Source: an uncultured Aquimonas sp. (GTDB taxonomy: Bacteria > Pseudomonadota > Gammaproteobacteria > Xanthomonadales > Xanthomonadaceae). From it: 50,987 nt of DNA. The translations under genes and the position numbers were made by a program. Where the stretch lies: positions 1 through 50,987 of the forward strand of contig NZ_CALART010000042.1 of the NCBI RefSeq assembly GCF_937888285.1. Direction: 5' to 3'. Under the pieces are notes generated by a model, which was given only the letters and a program-made list of their open reading frames with translations, did not search any database and was not told where the DNA came from. Numbering within the stretch: the stretch's first letter is position 1; each line of letters begins with the position of its first letter. Shown in pieces: positions 1 to 8,875 of this stretch.

Positions 1-1245
1 AATGGCCCTGCAAGTCTGGCAAGACTGAGCCAACCGTGTAGTTCAGAGGCTCCCTAGTGTTTACTTCAACGCATGGAAGGAGGACTACGTTACTGATCCT
101 TTGGTCCCAATGGTTGTTGCTCTGGACGACTTGTCGCTCTCGGAGGGGCTTGCTGGGTCGGGCTTTGGCGACAAAATGGCCAAGGTGAAGGAGGTAGCCA
201 CTAAAGTTGCGAAGAGAGGCATTTTCGCTGCCGTAAAGTTGGGCACGATGGGGGTGCTCGATCTGGAAGAGGTTGCAGAAGACGTTATCTCGACGGTTGC
301 CGTCGAATCTGCCGATGATGTCGTCTCGGCATTCAGGAGTGAGAAACAGTCGCTGGAGAGTTTCCGCGACGCGTTGGCTACAGCTGTCTCTGTTGCGGGA
401 GGAGAGACTGATCCCAAGCCTTTGGTGTTTTTCGTGGACGAGCTGGACCGTTGTCGGCCCACCTTTGCGATCGAGTTGCTGGAGAGGATTAAGCACTTGT
501 TTGACGTAAAGGGTCTGATATTCGTCCTTTCTGTCGATAAGAGGCAGCTCGAGGCAATTACCGCGGCAGTGTATGGCGAGCGAATTGACGCGCGGGAATA
601 TCTTCGGCGATTCATTGACTTGGACCTTTCGCTTCCATTGGGAAGCGGGAAAGTCTATGCTCGATCACTGATTGAGCGTCACGGCCTTAAGAGGATCTTT
701 GATGAGCGTATGCAGCATTCGTCAAGTTTTTCTTACGATTATTCGAGCGTTGTTGATTCGTTCGCGGAGTTCTCTCGCGCACTGAGGATGTCGCTCAGAC
801 AGATGGATAGGTGCTTTACTCGCCTTGCGCAGTGCTAATGAGGACCCCGAGCAACTACTATTTGGATCCGCACCCTGTTGTTTTCCTGATTATCGTTCGG
901 TCCATTCGACCGGACTTGTATGCCTCGTTCGCTGAGGGTGATTTGTCGCCGCGAGATCTGGTTGATGAGGTGGCGCGAATCTCAGCCCCTCGGGTTGTTG
1001 AGACTTCCAGGCACTTTATTGTAGTGGAGGCTTATCTGATCGCGGGTGACTTCGATAGTGAGAGGCGTAAGGTGACGATACGATCGATGGAGGAGGTTTC
1101 CTCCGATGAGAATCGCGAGGGCTGGTTTCGAGCGAAAGAGGTGCTTTCCATGATGCGCCACGTTAGAGGGAATGGTTTAAGGGATTTTTCGAGTCGGTAT
1201 CTCCTTGAAAAGATCGATTTGGCTAGCGCTCTTGCTGATGATTGA
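1..1245 (+). pseudogene. KAP-family P-loop NTPase, 5'-truncated by the window and broken by frameshifts
   Basis: Remnant of a KAP-family NTPase, a large ATPase family often found on mobile or defence-related islands. The longest open stretch (frame of 101-838) has FNAWKEDY-like sequence near 65-88, then Walker B FFVDELDRCRP at about 430-462 and the family signature AIELLERIKHLFDVKG, followed by YLRRFIDLDLSLP. The frame is not continuous. Walker A (KSGKT, 12-26) lies in another frame from FNAW, with stops between, and only 12 residues separate them, which is short for the family. A second break lies near 825-838: the 101 frame stops right after CFTRL, and the homologous continuation (VLMRTPSNYYLDP, then FLIIVRSIRPDLY) runs in the 811-1245 frame. 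The region is visibly AT-richer than the rest of the window, which suggests transfer. Sequencing error could mimic one frameshift but is less likely for two or more. Gene identity is firm; loss of function is inferred. Confidence 0.85.
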
Positions 1246-1361
1246 AGTTGCTCTCATCGTTTTGTGCCCGCTTTTCGGCGCTTCTGCGTCTTTAGTAGGG
1301 GTGGAGGGAGCGGCAAGTCAATCGGATAAATAGCTTCCTAAGGTTTGGAGTTCTGGAACAA

Positions 1362-1387
1362 AAACGGGCGCCCAAGGGCGCCCGTTT
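1362..1387 (-). terminator. Strong rho-independent terminator of ahcY
   Basis: A perfect 12-bp stem (aaacgggcgccc / gggcgcccgttt) with a 2-nt apex lies 55 bp past the ahcY stop. Read on the minus strand the stem is followed by a run of five T. It also separates the low-GC KAP remnant from the core-like sequence and could work in both directions. The rest of 1246-1441 shows no gene. Confidence 0.85.
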
Positions 1388-1441
1388 GCTTGAACCTCAT
1401 CAACCCGCACCAGCCCCCGAAGGCGCTAGCGCGAGCCCCGA

Positions 1442-2884
1442 TCAATACCGGTAGTGATCCGGCTTGTACGGGCCTTCCACCGGCACGCCGATGTAGGCGG
1501 CCTGCTCTGGGGTCAGGGTGGTCAGGTGCACGCCGATCTGCTCCAGGTGCAGGCGGGCGACTTCTTCGTCCAGCTTCTTGGGCAGGCGGTAGACGGTGTT
1601 CTCGTAGGTGTCCTTGTTCGCCCACAGGTCGATCTGCGCCAGGGTCTGGTTCGAGAACGAGTTCGACATCACGAAGGCCGGGTGGCCGTGGGCGCAGCCG
1701 AGGTTGACCAGACGGCCTTCGGCCAGCAGGTACAGGCTGCGGCCGGTGGCCTTGAAGGTGTAGCGGTCGACCTGCGGCTTGATGGTGTCGCGCTCGACGC
1801 GGCCGGCGGCGACTTCGGCGTTCAGCCGGTCCACCTGGATCTCGTTGTCGAAGTGGCCGATGTTGCAGACCAGCGCGTTCGACTTCATGCCCTGCAGGTG
1901 TTCCAGGGTGATGATGTCGCGGTTGCCGGTGGTGGTGACGAAGATGTCGGCCTCGCCCAGCACCTGGTCCAGACGCTTGACCTCGAAGCCTTCCATCGCC
2001 GCCTGCAGGGCGTTGATGGGGTCGATCTCGGTGACGATGACGCGGGCGCCCAGGCCACGCAGGCTGTGGGCCGAGCCCTTGCCGACGTCGCCGTAGCCGC
2101 AGACCACGGCGACCTTGCCGGCGATCATCAGATCGGTGGCGCGCTTGATGGCATCGGCCAGCGATTCGCGGCAGCCGTACAGGTTGTCGAACTTCGACTT
2201 GGTCACCGAGTCGTTGACGTTGATGGCCGGCACCAGCAGCTTGCCGGCTTCCATCATCTGGTACAGGCGGTGCACGCCGGTGGTGGTCTCTTCCGACACA
2301 CCCTTCCACTCGGCGGCCACGGTCTTCCAGAAGCCGGGGCGCTCGGTGCGGGTGCGCTTCAGCAGATCCTTGATGACCTGTTCCTCATGGTTGGCGCCGG
2401 GGCTGTCGACCCAGGTGTCGCCGTTCTCCATGTCCAGGCCCTTGTGGATCAGCAGGGTCGCGTCGCCGCCGTCGTCGACGATCAGCTCGGGGCCCTTGCC
2501 GCCCGGGAAAGTCAGCATGTCGAGGGTGCAATCCCAGTACTCCTCGAGCGTCTCGCCCTTCCAGGCGAACACCGGGATGCCGGCAGCGGCGATCGCGGCG
2601 GCGGCGTCGTCCTGGGTCGAGAAGATGTTGCAGCTGGCCCAGCGCACGTTGGCGCCGAGGGCCTTCAGCGTCTCGATGAGGACGGCGGTTTCCTTGGTCA
2701 TGTGCAGCGAGCCCGACAGGCGAACGCCCTTGAGCGGCTGCTGCGGGGCGTACTTGGCGCGGATCGACATCAGGCCGGGCATTTCCTCTTCGGCCATGCG
2801 GATGCGCTTGCGGCCGAGTTCGGCCAGGCCCATGTCACGGACCTTGAAGTCGGTGAAGGGCAGTTCTTTCACTTGTGCGTTCAT
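1442..2884 (-). CDS. ahcY: Adenosylhomocysteinase (S-adenosyl-L-homocysteine hydrolase)
   Basis: A cytosolic NAD-dependent enzyme that reversibly splits S-adenosylhomocysteine into adenosine and homocysteine, removing the product inhibitor of methyltransferases and feeding the methionine cycle. The 480-residue protein is full length for the proteobacterial type. Substrate-domain landmarks include SGSLHMT at 57-63 and CNIFSTQDDAAAA at 85-97. The NAD-binding glycine motif GYGDVGKG spans 263-270. HFDNEIQVD and the C-terminal GPYKPDHYRY, which closes the active site of the neighbouring subunit in this family, are present. The start at 2884 has GGAG about 9 nt upstream. The SAH riboswitch in the leader indicates induction when SAH accumulates. 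A strong terminator follows the gene, and no other methyl-cycle gene is adjacent, so it appears monocistronic. Confidence 0.98.
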   Translation of the reverse strand: MNAQVKELPFTDFKVRDMGLAELGRKRIRMAEEEMPGLMSIRAKYAPQQPLKGVRLSGSLHMTKETAVLIETLKALGANVRWASCNIFSTQDDAAAAIAAAGIPVFAWKGETLEEYWDCTLDMLTFPGGKGPELIVDDGGDATLLIHKGLDMENGDTWVDSPGANHEEQVIKDLLKRTRTERPGFWKTVAAEWKGVSEETTTGVHRLYQMMEAGKLLVPAINVNDSVTKSKFDNLYGCRESLADAIKRATDLMIAGKVAVVCGYGDVGKGSAHSLRGLGARVIVTEIDPINALQAAMEGFEVKRLDQVLGEADIFVTTTGNRDIITLEHLQGMKSNALVCNIGHFDNEIQVDRLNAEVAAGRVERDTIKPQVDRYTFKATGRSLYLLAEGRLVNLGCAHGHPAFVMSNSFSNQTLAQIDLWANKDTYENTVYRLPKKLDEEVARLHLEQIGVHLTTLTPEQAAYIGVPVEGPYKPDHYRY

Positions 2885-2907
2885 GCGTGTAGCTCCGGGT
2901 TATGACG

Positions 2908-2923
2908 GCTCGCTGAAGCGAGC
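2908..2923 (-). promoter_or_regulatory. Hairpin in ahcY leader between riboswitch aptamer and RBS
   Basis: A perfect 6-bp stem with a 4-nt loop (gctcgc-ttca-gcgagc) sits between the SAH aptamer and the ribosome binding site. It is a candidate part of the expression platform, working with the neighbouring CGAGC-rich segment. The pairing is visible; the regulatory role is inferred. Confidence 0.45.
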
Positions 2924-2947
2924 GTCGTGCGAGCTGAGGCTCGCGGT

Positions 2948-3022
2948 CACCGGGCGCCGTTCAACGTGTAGAGCCGCACCGAGCCTGGCCGGGCCCACCC
3001 CGGTCGCAGCGCCCCTCGGCGT
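2948..3022 (-). promoter_or_regulatory. SAH riboswitch (S-adenosylhomocysteine aptamer)
   Basis: Read on the minus strand the leader carries CCGAGGGGCGCTGCGACCG (3019-3001), CCAGGCTCGG (about 2988-2979) and AACGGCGCCCGG (about 2961-2950), in the order of the SAH riboswitch consensus. CCGAG (3015-3019) can pair with CTCGG (2979-2983) to form P1. GGGCGC (3009-3014) can pair with GCGCCC (2952-2957) to form the pseudoknot. This class switches ahcY on when SAH is high. The position 60-140 nt upstream of ahcY fits. Confidence 0.93.
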
Positions 3023-3033
3023 GACAGCCGCGA

Positions 3034-3065
3034 AGTATACCGGGCAGGCCTGCAGGCCGGATCAA
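3034..3065 (-). promoter_or_regulatory. Probable sigma70-type promoter of ahcY
   Basis: On the minus strand a TATACT -10 box lies at 3034-3039, placing the transcription start a few bases ahead of the riboswitch aptamer. The best -35 candidate is TTGATC (3060-3065). The 20-bp spacing is longer than the optimal 17, so the -35 assignment is weak. Confidence 0.5.
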
Positions 3066-3156
3066 GGCCGCCGTCACGGCCCTCGGACCCCTGGCGGGCG
3101 GCGGATGTCGGGGTGAACCCGACGGACGTATGCTGCGCGCACCTCCGGAGGACGAC

Positions 3157-5931
3157 ATGGCGGGCGATTCCTGGCAGTTGGCCGAGCTGTTCGACGCGCT
3201 GGCGGATCTGCCGGCCGACGTGCAGCGCGCGCGCCTGGCTGAGCTGCCGGAAGCGCAGCGCGCCGAGCTGGAGCGGCTGCTGGCGCTGGATGCCAGCGGC
3301 ACGCGCGAGCTGCGGGATCCCGTCGGCCGGGTAGTGACGCGGATCATCGAGGCGAGCGCGCACGAAGTGGGGCAGGGCGCGCGGATCGGCGCATGGCGGG
3401 TCCTGCGCGAGCTGGGCGCCGGCGGCATGGGCACGGTGCTGCTGGCCGAGCGCGCCGACGGCGATTTCGAGCAGAAGGTTGCGATCAAGCTGATCCGCGG
3501 CTTTCCCACCGAGGACGAGCGCCGGCGCCTGCGCCACGAGCGGCGCATCCTGGCCCAGCTCGATCATCCCAACATCGCGCGCCTGCTCGACGGCGGCGAG
3601 ACCGAAGACGGTCAGCCCTATGTGGTGATGGAGTATGTCGACGGCCAGACCCTGCTCGACTGGCTGGCCGAGCATCCGCTCGACCTGCGCCAGCGCCTGG
3701 CCCTGTTCGACCGCATCGCCGATGCCGTGCAGCACGCGCACGAGCGCCTGGTGATCCATCGCGACCTGAAACCGAACAATGTGATGGTGCGGGCCGACGG
3801 CGATCCTCGCCTGCTCGACTTCGGCGTGGCCAAGCTGGTCGACGTGAGCCAGGGCGAGGACAGCCGGCAGACCTCGACGCGGGTGTGGACGCCGGGCTAC
3901 GCCAGCCCCGAGCAGCGCAGCGGCGGGTTGATCACCACCGCCACCGATGTCTACGGGCTCAGCATCCTGCTGCGCGAGATGCTCACCGGCGAGCGCCAGC
4001 CCGGCGAGGCCACGGCGCTGCCGCCGGGCTTCATCGGGCTCAGGCTCGACGCCGAGCTGCGTGGCATCCTGGAAGCCGGCAGCGCCGACGACCCCGGCCT
4101 GCGCTATCCCACGGTCGAAGCCCTGCGCGCGGATCTGCAGCGCTGGCTGGACGGGCGGACGGTGCGCGTGGCGCCGGACAGCACGATCTATCGCCTGCGC
4201 AAGTTCGCGCGTCGCCACCGCACTGGCGTGGCGATTGCCGCCGGCCTGCTGGTCGCGGCCCTGCTGTTCGTGTGGCGGCTGGACGTGGCGCGCGACCGCG
4301 CCCTGCTGGCGGAAGCCGCGGCGCTGGCCGACCGCGCGCGCGCCGAGGAGGAAGCGGCCGACGCGCGCGCAGCGCTGGGATTTCTCTCGCGCACCCTGGT
4401 GGCGCTGACGCCGGACCGCGTGCACAAGCGTGAGATCAGCGTGCGCGAGCTCGCCGATACCGCGCGCACCGATCTTGAAGCCGTGCTGGATGATCGCCCG
4501 CGCGTGCAGGGCGAGGTGCGGCGCGTGCTCGGGCATCTCTACCAGGCGCTGGGCGAGCCCGACATCGCGGCGGCGCTGTTCGCGCGCGGCGTGCCTGCCG
4601 AAGACCCGCAGCACCCGGCAGAGGCGCTTGCGCTGGCGCAGGACCTCGACGCCTGGTCGAGCGTGCTCGGCCTGCTCGGCGAGCCGCAGGTCGCGCTCGC
4701 GCATGCCGAACGGGCGGCCCGCCTGCGCGAGCTGCACGCGCCCGGCGACCCGCTGCAGCGCCTGCGCAGCGCCGACCAGCTCGCCTATGCGCACTACCGC
4801 CTGGGCGACTTCGAGCGGGCGGAAGTGCTGTGGCGCGAAGTGCTGGCGGGCGCCACGCTGGCGGACGCGCCCTTCGACGTGCTGACCAATGCGCACCAGG
4901 CCTTGGCCGGCATGTACAACAACCTCAGTCGACCGCAGGAGGCCCTCGCCGTGCTCGACGCCGCCGACGTGCTGATGCGCGGCCGGGTGGATCCGCAGTC
5001 GCCCGAGCGCGTCAACTTCATGCGCGGCCGGCTGGAGGCGCTGGTGCAGCTGGGGCGCGCCGACGAGGCCGAAGCCTTGGCGCGGCAGGCGATCGATATC
5101 CAGTCGCGCACGGTCGGCGAGCGCAATGCGCGCATGGCGTTCCTGCTCAATGCGCTGGGTCTGGCGCTGAACGAACAGGCGCGTTTCCGCGAGGCCCAGC
5201 AGGCGTTCGAGCAGTCGCTGGCGGCCAGCGACAGCCTGGCCGAAGTGCCGGCCGAACGCGGCCCGCTGATCCTGAACCTGGCGGCGGTCGCCGAGTCGGC
5301 GGGCGACTATGCGCGCGCACTGCAGCAGTTCGATGCCGGCATCGCCCTGCTCGAAACCAGCGAGCCGCAGATGGACAGCCTGCGCCTGCGCCAGGCGCGA
5401 CGCTCGCGCGCCCGCACGCTGGGTCTGCTGGGGCGGGGCGAGGAGGCGCTGGAAACGCTGACCTCGCTCGAGCAACAGGCGCTGGCGCTCGATGGCGAGG
5501 AGGCCTTCGAGCCGGCCATGCTGGCCTGGCAGCGCGCCGTACTGGCGCGCCACCGCGGGCGGCCCGAGGATGGCTTCGCGGCGCTGGAGGTGGCGGAAGC
5601 GCGAATGCGCCCGCTGCTGCCCGCCGATCATGCGATCTACGCCTACATGGCGCGAGTGCGCGGTCATCTGCTCGCGCTGCAGGGCGACCTGGCAGCCGCG
5701 GCCGAGAGCCTGGACGCCGGCATCGTGCATCTGCAGCGCGTCAAGGGCAGCGCCTTCGACATCGCCAGCCTGCAGGTCGAGCGCGCGCGCGTGCACCAGC
5801 TCCGCGGCGAGCGTGCGCAGGCGCGCGCGCTGCTCATCAAGGCGCTGCCGGTGCTGCGGCAGGCGGTGTTGCCGGCGGAAGTGACGCGGGCGATGGCCGA
5901 GACGCTGGCGCGCGAGCTGGGTCTGGAGTGA
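3157..5931 (+). CDS. Membrane-anchored Ser/Thr protein kinase with C-terminal TPR-like region
   Basis: Hanks-type kinase of the bacterial kinase-TPR architecture. Positions below count from an upstream ATG at 3130. Glycine loop GAGGMG is at 96-101, catalytic Lys in VAIK at 117-120, HRDLKPNN at 210-217, DFG at 230-232 and the activation-segment end TPGYASPEQ at 254-262. All key residues are present, so the kinase should be active. A hydrophobic segment at about 365-382 is followed by some 550 residues of helical, TPR-like sequence, probably periplasmic and sensory. I prefer the start at 3157 because GGAGG (3147-3151) precedes it by 5 nt; that removes nine residues (924 aa). No sigma factor or phosphatase gene is adjacent, so its targets are unknown. 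Confidence 0.9.
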   Translation: MAGDSWQLAELFDALADLPADVQRARLAELPEAQRAELERLLALDASGTRELRDPVGRVVTRIIEASAHEVGQGARIGAWRVLRELGAGGMGTVLLAERADGDFEQKVAIKLIRGFPTEDERRRLRHERRILAQLDHPNIARLLDGGETEDGQPYVVMEYVDGQTLLDWLAEHPLDLRQRLALFDRIADAVQHAHERLVIHRDLKPNNVMVRADGDPRLLDFGVAKLVDVSQGEDSRQTSTRVWTPGYASPEQRSGGLITTATDVYGLSILLREMLTGERQPGEATALPPGFIGLRLDAELRGILEAGSADDPGLRYPTVEALRADLQRWLDGRTVRVAPDSTIYRLRKFARRHRTGVAIAAGLLVAALLFVWRLDVARDRALLAEAAALADRARAEEEAADARAALGFLSRTLVALTPDRVHKREISVRELADTARTDLEAVLDDRPRVQGEVRRVLGHLYQALGEPDIAAALFARGVPAEDPQHPAEALALAQDLDAWSSVLGLLGEPQVALAHAERAARLRELHAPGDPLQRLRSADQLAYAHYRLGDFERAEVLWREVLAGATLADAPFDVLTNAHQALAGMYNNLSRPQEALAVLDAADVLMRGRVDPQSPERVNFMRGRLEALVQLGRADEAEALARQAIDIQSRTVGERNARMAFLLNALGLALNEQARFREAQQAFEQSLAASDSLAEVPAERGPLILNLAAVAESAGDYARALQQFDAGIALLETSEPQMDSLRLRQARRSRARTLGLLGRGEEALETLTSLEQQALALDGEEAFEPAMLAWQRAVLARHRGRPEDGFAALEVAEARMRPLLPADHAIYAYMARVRGHLLALQGDLAAAAESLDAGIVHLQRVKGSAFDIASLQVERARVHQLRGERAQARALLIKALPVLRQAVLPAEVTRAMAETLARELGLE

Positions 5932-6294
5932 GCGTTTGCGGGGCCGCGCCTGCGCTGCGTCTGCGGGACTTGCTGGCGGATGCGCTGCGCTTGTCCGCCC
6001 TACGCGCCGACGCGTTCGGCTTTGATCGCGGCAAAGCGTCACTGGAACTCGTAGGGCGGACAAGCGCAGCGCATCCGCCGGCTCTGGCCCCATCCTCGGC
6101 ACCTCCCCGACATTGCGCGGTCGAGGCTCCGGCCTCGTTGGCGATATCTGCCCGCGTAGCCGGCAGCACGCCTGATGCGAGCGACGCCTGCGTCGACCCT
6201 GTAGGCTCGCCGGCTTCGCGCCGCCGTCTGGCTTGTGCAACTGCAGGCCCCGGTGCGGTTGTGATGCGTCCACTTCTGCCACCGCCCTGAGCCC
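5932..6294. other. Intergenic spacer with inverted-repeat pair
   Basis: 363 bp between the kinase and efflux-pump genes. It holds the 30-bp inverted-repeat pair at 5975-6079. The remainder shows no coding potential, and no clear promoter was found. Confidence 0.6.
5975..6079. repeat. Paired 30-bp inverted repeat, MITE-like (family B, copy 1)
   Basis: Left arm 5975-6004 (ggcggatgcgctgcgcttgt then ccgccctacg) and right arm 6050-6079 are perfect reverse complements over 30 bp, with a 45-bp spacer. A second pair with closely related arms occurs at 25221-25445. Shared arms with unrelated spacers suggest a small non-autonomous element or REP-type pair. Confidence 0.85.
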
Positions 6295-7554
6295 ATGCCC
6301 CACACCCGCCCCACGGTTCCGCAGCTGCGACTCGCCTTGATCCTCGGCGGGCTGGCGATGTTCGGGCCCTTCACCATCGACAGCATCTTCCCGGCCTTCG
6401 GGGTGATCCAGCGCGATTTCGCGATCACTGCCGCGGCCATGCAGCAGAGCATCAGCGTCTACCTGTTCGCCTATGCGCTGGCCAGCGTGATCCACGGCCC
6501 GCTCTCGGATGCGTATGGCCGCAAGCCGGTCCTGCTGGTCGGCATCGCGGTGTTCCTGCTCGCCTCGATCGGCTGCGCGCTGTCCACGGGCCTCACCGAG
6601 CTGTTGGTCTGGCGCGCGCTGCAGGGGGTGAGCTCGGGCGTGGGCATCATCGTCGGTCGCGCGATCGTGCGTGACCTGCGCGACGGGCCCGACGCGCAGC
6701 GGCTGATGAGCCAGATCTCGATGATCTTCACCATCGCGCCGGCGATCGCGCCAATCATTGGCGGCTGGATCCTCGGCTGGTCGAACTGGCAGATGATCTT
6801 CTGGTTCCTGGTGGCCTTTGCCGCGCTGCTGATGCTGGTCACCGCGCTGGCGCTGCCGGAGACGCACCCCGCGCCGCTGCGGCTGCCGTTCTCGGCCGGC
6901 AGCCTGTGGAAGACCAGCGTCGCCATGCTGGGCAACCGCACTTTCATGACGCTCAGCGTGATCGGCACGCTCAACTTCGGCGCACTGTTCATCTACATCG
7001 CTTCCGCGCCGGTGTTCGTGATGCAGCACATGGGCCTGAATGAGCAGCAGTTCGGCTGGTTCTTCGCGCCGGCGGTCGGCGGCATGGCGCTGGGTGCCTT
7101 CATTTCCGGGCGTACCGCCGGCCGCCTGAGCGCGCGCCGCGCGGCTTCGATCGGTTTCGGGATCTGCCTGTTCGCGACCCTTGCCGGCGTTGCCTATGCC
7201 GCGCTGGCGGAGACGCCTCTGTTTCCCTGGGCGGTGCTGCCGATCGCGCTGAACTCGGTCGGTGTGGCGCTGGTGTTCCCGATCGTCACCCTCGCCATCC
7301 TCGACCTGTATCCACGCCACCGCGGCGCGGCTTCGTCGATGCAGAGCTTCGTCAGCCTGCTGATCAATGCCGGCGTGGCCGGGCTGGTCTCACCCCTGGT
7401 CAGCGCCAGCGTGCTCGGGCTTGCGCTGACTGCGCTGACCGGCTGCCTGCTGGCCATCGGATTCTGGGGGCTGTACCTGCGCCAGACCCGCCATGTACTG
7501 CATGCGCCGCAGCCGGGCGAAGCGCCGGGGCTGGAGCCGACCGAGCGGCTTTGA
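6295..7554 (+). CDS. Bcr/CflA-family multidrug efflux MFS transporter
   Basis: Inner-membrane proton-driven exporter of the major facilitator superfamily, drug-resistance subgroup with 12 predicted helices. The 419-residue length is typical. The first helix carries the subgroup's FGPFTIDSIFPAF stretch. Motif A between helices 2 and 3 is GPLSDAYGRKP, and the helix-4/5 region has GRAIVRDL followed by IAPIIGGWI. The C-terminal tail is short and cytoplasmic. The start at 6295 lacks a good Shine-Dalgarno sequence, so the exact N-terminus is uncertain by a few residues, but the hydrophobic core begins soon after. Substrates cannot be inferred, and no local regulator is adjacent. Confidence 0.92.
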   Translation: MPHTRPTVPQLRLALILGGLAMFGPFTIDSIFPAFGVIQRDFAITAAAMQQSISVYLFAYALASVIHGPLSDAYGRKPVLLVGIAVFLLASIGCALSTGLTELLVWRALQGVSSGVGIIVGRAIVRDLRDGPDAQRLMSQISMIFTIAPAIAPIIGGWILGWSNWQMIFWFLVAFAALLMLVTALALPETHPAPLRLPFSAGSLWKTSVAMLGNRTFMTLSVIGTLNFGALFIYIASAPVFVMQHMGLNEQQFGWFFAPAVGGMALGAFISGRTAGRLSARRAASIGFGICLFATLAGVAYAALAETPLFPWAVLPIALNSVGVALVFPIVTLAILDLYPRHRGAASSMQSFVSLLINAGVAGLVSPLVSASVLGLALTALTGCLLAIGFWGLYLRQTRHVLHAPQPGEAPGLEPTERL

Positions 7555-7743
7555 ATAGCGCTGTCCGCAAGGCCGTGGGAGGCGACGGTGCGCGATAGGG
7601 CATGCAGCCGCGTGCTGGTCCTGGTTGCCCGGCGCGCGTCGCTCGCGGCGGTGCGCGACGCGCGCACCCTGCAAGCACGAATGACGCCTTGTCTTCATCG
7701 AAGTCGGAGCCAAGATTCGAGCCGAGGCCAAGCTTCGAGTAGG

Positions 7744-7760
7744 GTGCGCCTGTGGCGCAC
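7744..7760. repeat. Short palindrome gtgcgcc-tgt-ggcgcac
   Basis: A perfect 7-bp stem with a 3-nt loop in the 262-bp gap between two convergent genes. It may be a weak terminator or a dispersed repeat. There is no T-tract on either side. Confidence 0.45.
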
Positions 7761-7816
7761 GACCCCAAAGAGTTGCTTCGATCGATCGGCTGCGAGTGGG
7801 CGCGAACCCAGCGCCC

Positions 7817-8629
7817 TCAGCGACCGAGGAGCTTCTGGATCATCTGCACCAGCCGGCTGCCGGCCATCAGGCTGCGCACGCGCTCTTCATCCTCGACGGC
7901 CTGCTCGGCCAGATCCTGCTCGATCCGGCGCTTGGCCTGTTCGCGCTGCACCTTGGCCGCCAATGAGCGGCGCACGTCCTCGTCGACGTTCTCGCGACCG
8001 AAGCTGGCGTCGTCGTGGGTCAGGTAGCGGCCCAGCGAATCGAACAGGGCGGGCGTGAGCTGCTGGTGCCGGAAACTGCGCGTGGTGGCCGCGAAGCCGT
8101 AGAAGTTGGTGAGGGTGATGCGGGCGACGCCGAGCGCCTGTCCGGCCTCGATGGCCAGGGTCAGCGGAATGCGGCCGCGCGCCTGGAAGCGCCCGGCCAC
8201 GACCTCGCCGTTGGCATTCTTGCGGCTTTCCTGCAGGCCCGACAGACGGTGCTTGGTGAAGACCTGGTTGACCGCCTGGGTGCGGACCAGGCCCTCGGTT
8301 TCTAGCACCGGGCATTCTTCGGACACCACCTGGGCGAAGCAGTCGAAGGCGATCTCGACGCTGTCCGAGCCCGGCGTGGCGCGCAGGCTGTAGGGCGGCT
8401 CGACCTGGGCAACCACATCGCCATAGCCCGGCAGGCTGTAGACCACGCGGATGCGCTTCTTGAGCTCGTTCAGATGCGTCGTGAGCTGCTTCAGGAACTC
8501 GTACAGGTCCTGCACCTTCGGGCCCAGGCGCTCGGTCCACAGGCCTTCCTTGGGCTCTTCCTGCAGCACCGCGTGCTCGCCAGTGCGGCGGCGCTCGGCC
8601 TCCTGCTTGAGTTCGTCCAGAATCCCCAT
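7817..8629 (-). CDS. Conserved-looking protein of unknown function
   Basis: I do not recognise the family. The 270-residue product has no signal peptide or membrane segment and is probably cytosolic. Residues 1-65 are charged and helical (LDELKQEAERRR, then LYEFLKQLTTHLNELKKRIR) and could form a coiled coil. Residues of about 65-200 look like a beta-rich globular domain. The last 60 are again highly charged and helical, with VQREQAKRRIEQDLAEQ. The start at 8629 is chosen over the ATG at 8635 because a GGGG-type purine stretch sits at better spacing. The frame is uninterrupted with typical codon bias, so it is very likely a real gene. It is divergent from qmcA, separated by about 245 bp. Confidence 0.75.
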   Translation of the reverse strand: MGILDELKQEAERRRTGEHAVLQEEPKEGLWTERLGPKVQDLYEFLKQLTTHLNELKKRIRVVYSLPGYGDVVAQVEPPYSLRATPGSDSVEIAFDCFAQVVSEECPVLETEGLVRTQAVNQVFTKHRLSGLQESRKNANGEVVAGRFQARGRIPLTLAIEAGQALGVARITLTNFYGFAATTRSFRHQQLTPALFDSLGRYLTHDDASFGRENVDEDVRRSLAAKVQREQAKRRIEQDLAEQAVEDEERVRSLMAGSRLVQMIQKLLGR

Positions 8630-8875
8630 GCCCATCCCCGTGCTTGAAAACCCAACCCCTCGGCGGGGCGCACCGCAGTGTAGCCAATGCACCGGCAGGG
8701 GCGAAGCGCAGCCCTCGTCGAGTGCGCAGGCTGTCACGATGCACCGGGTGCTGCGTCCTCGCGCAGGCTGTCGCCGCATCGCGGCGCGGCCACGGCTGAC
8801 GTAGCATCCCCCGGCGCGCTGCATCTTGCGCTCCCCGCCTCGTCTCGCCCCCCGGAGGGCCCCATGGAGGATTCA

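Noticed and set aside
2947..7320. Very long open frame on the minus strand opposite the kinase and efflux-pump genes
   Set aside because: It is rich in Arg, Gln, His and Ala with no domain and runs through a spacer and two well-supported genes. This is the usual antisense shadow of high-GC codon bias.
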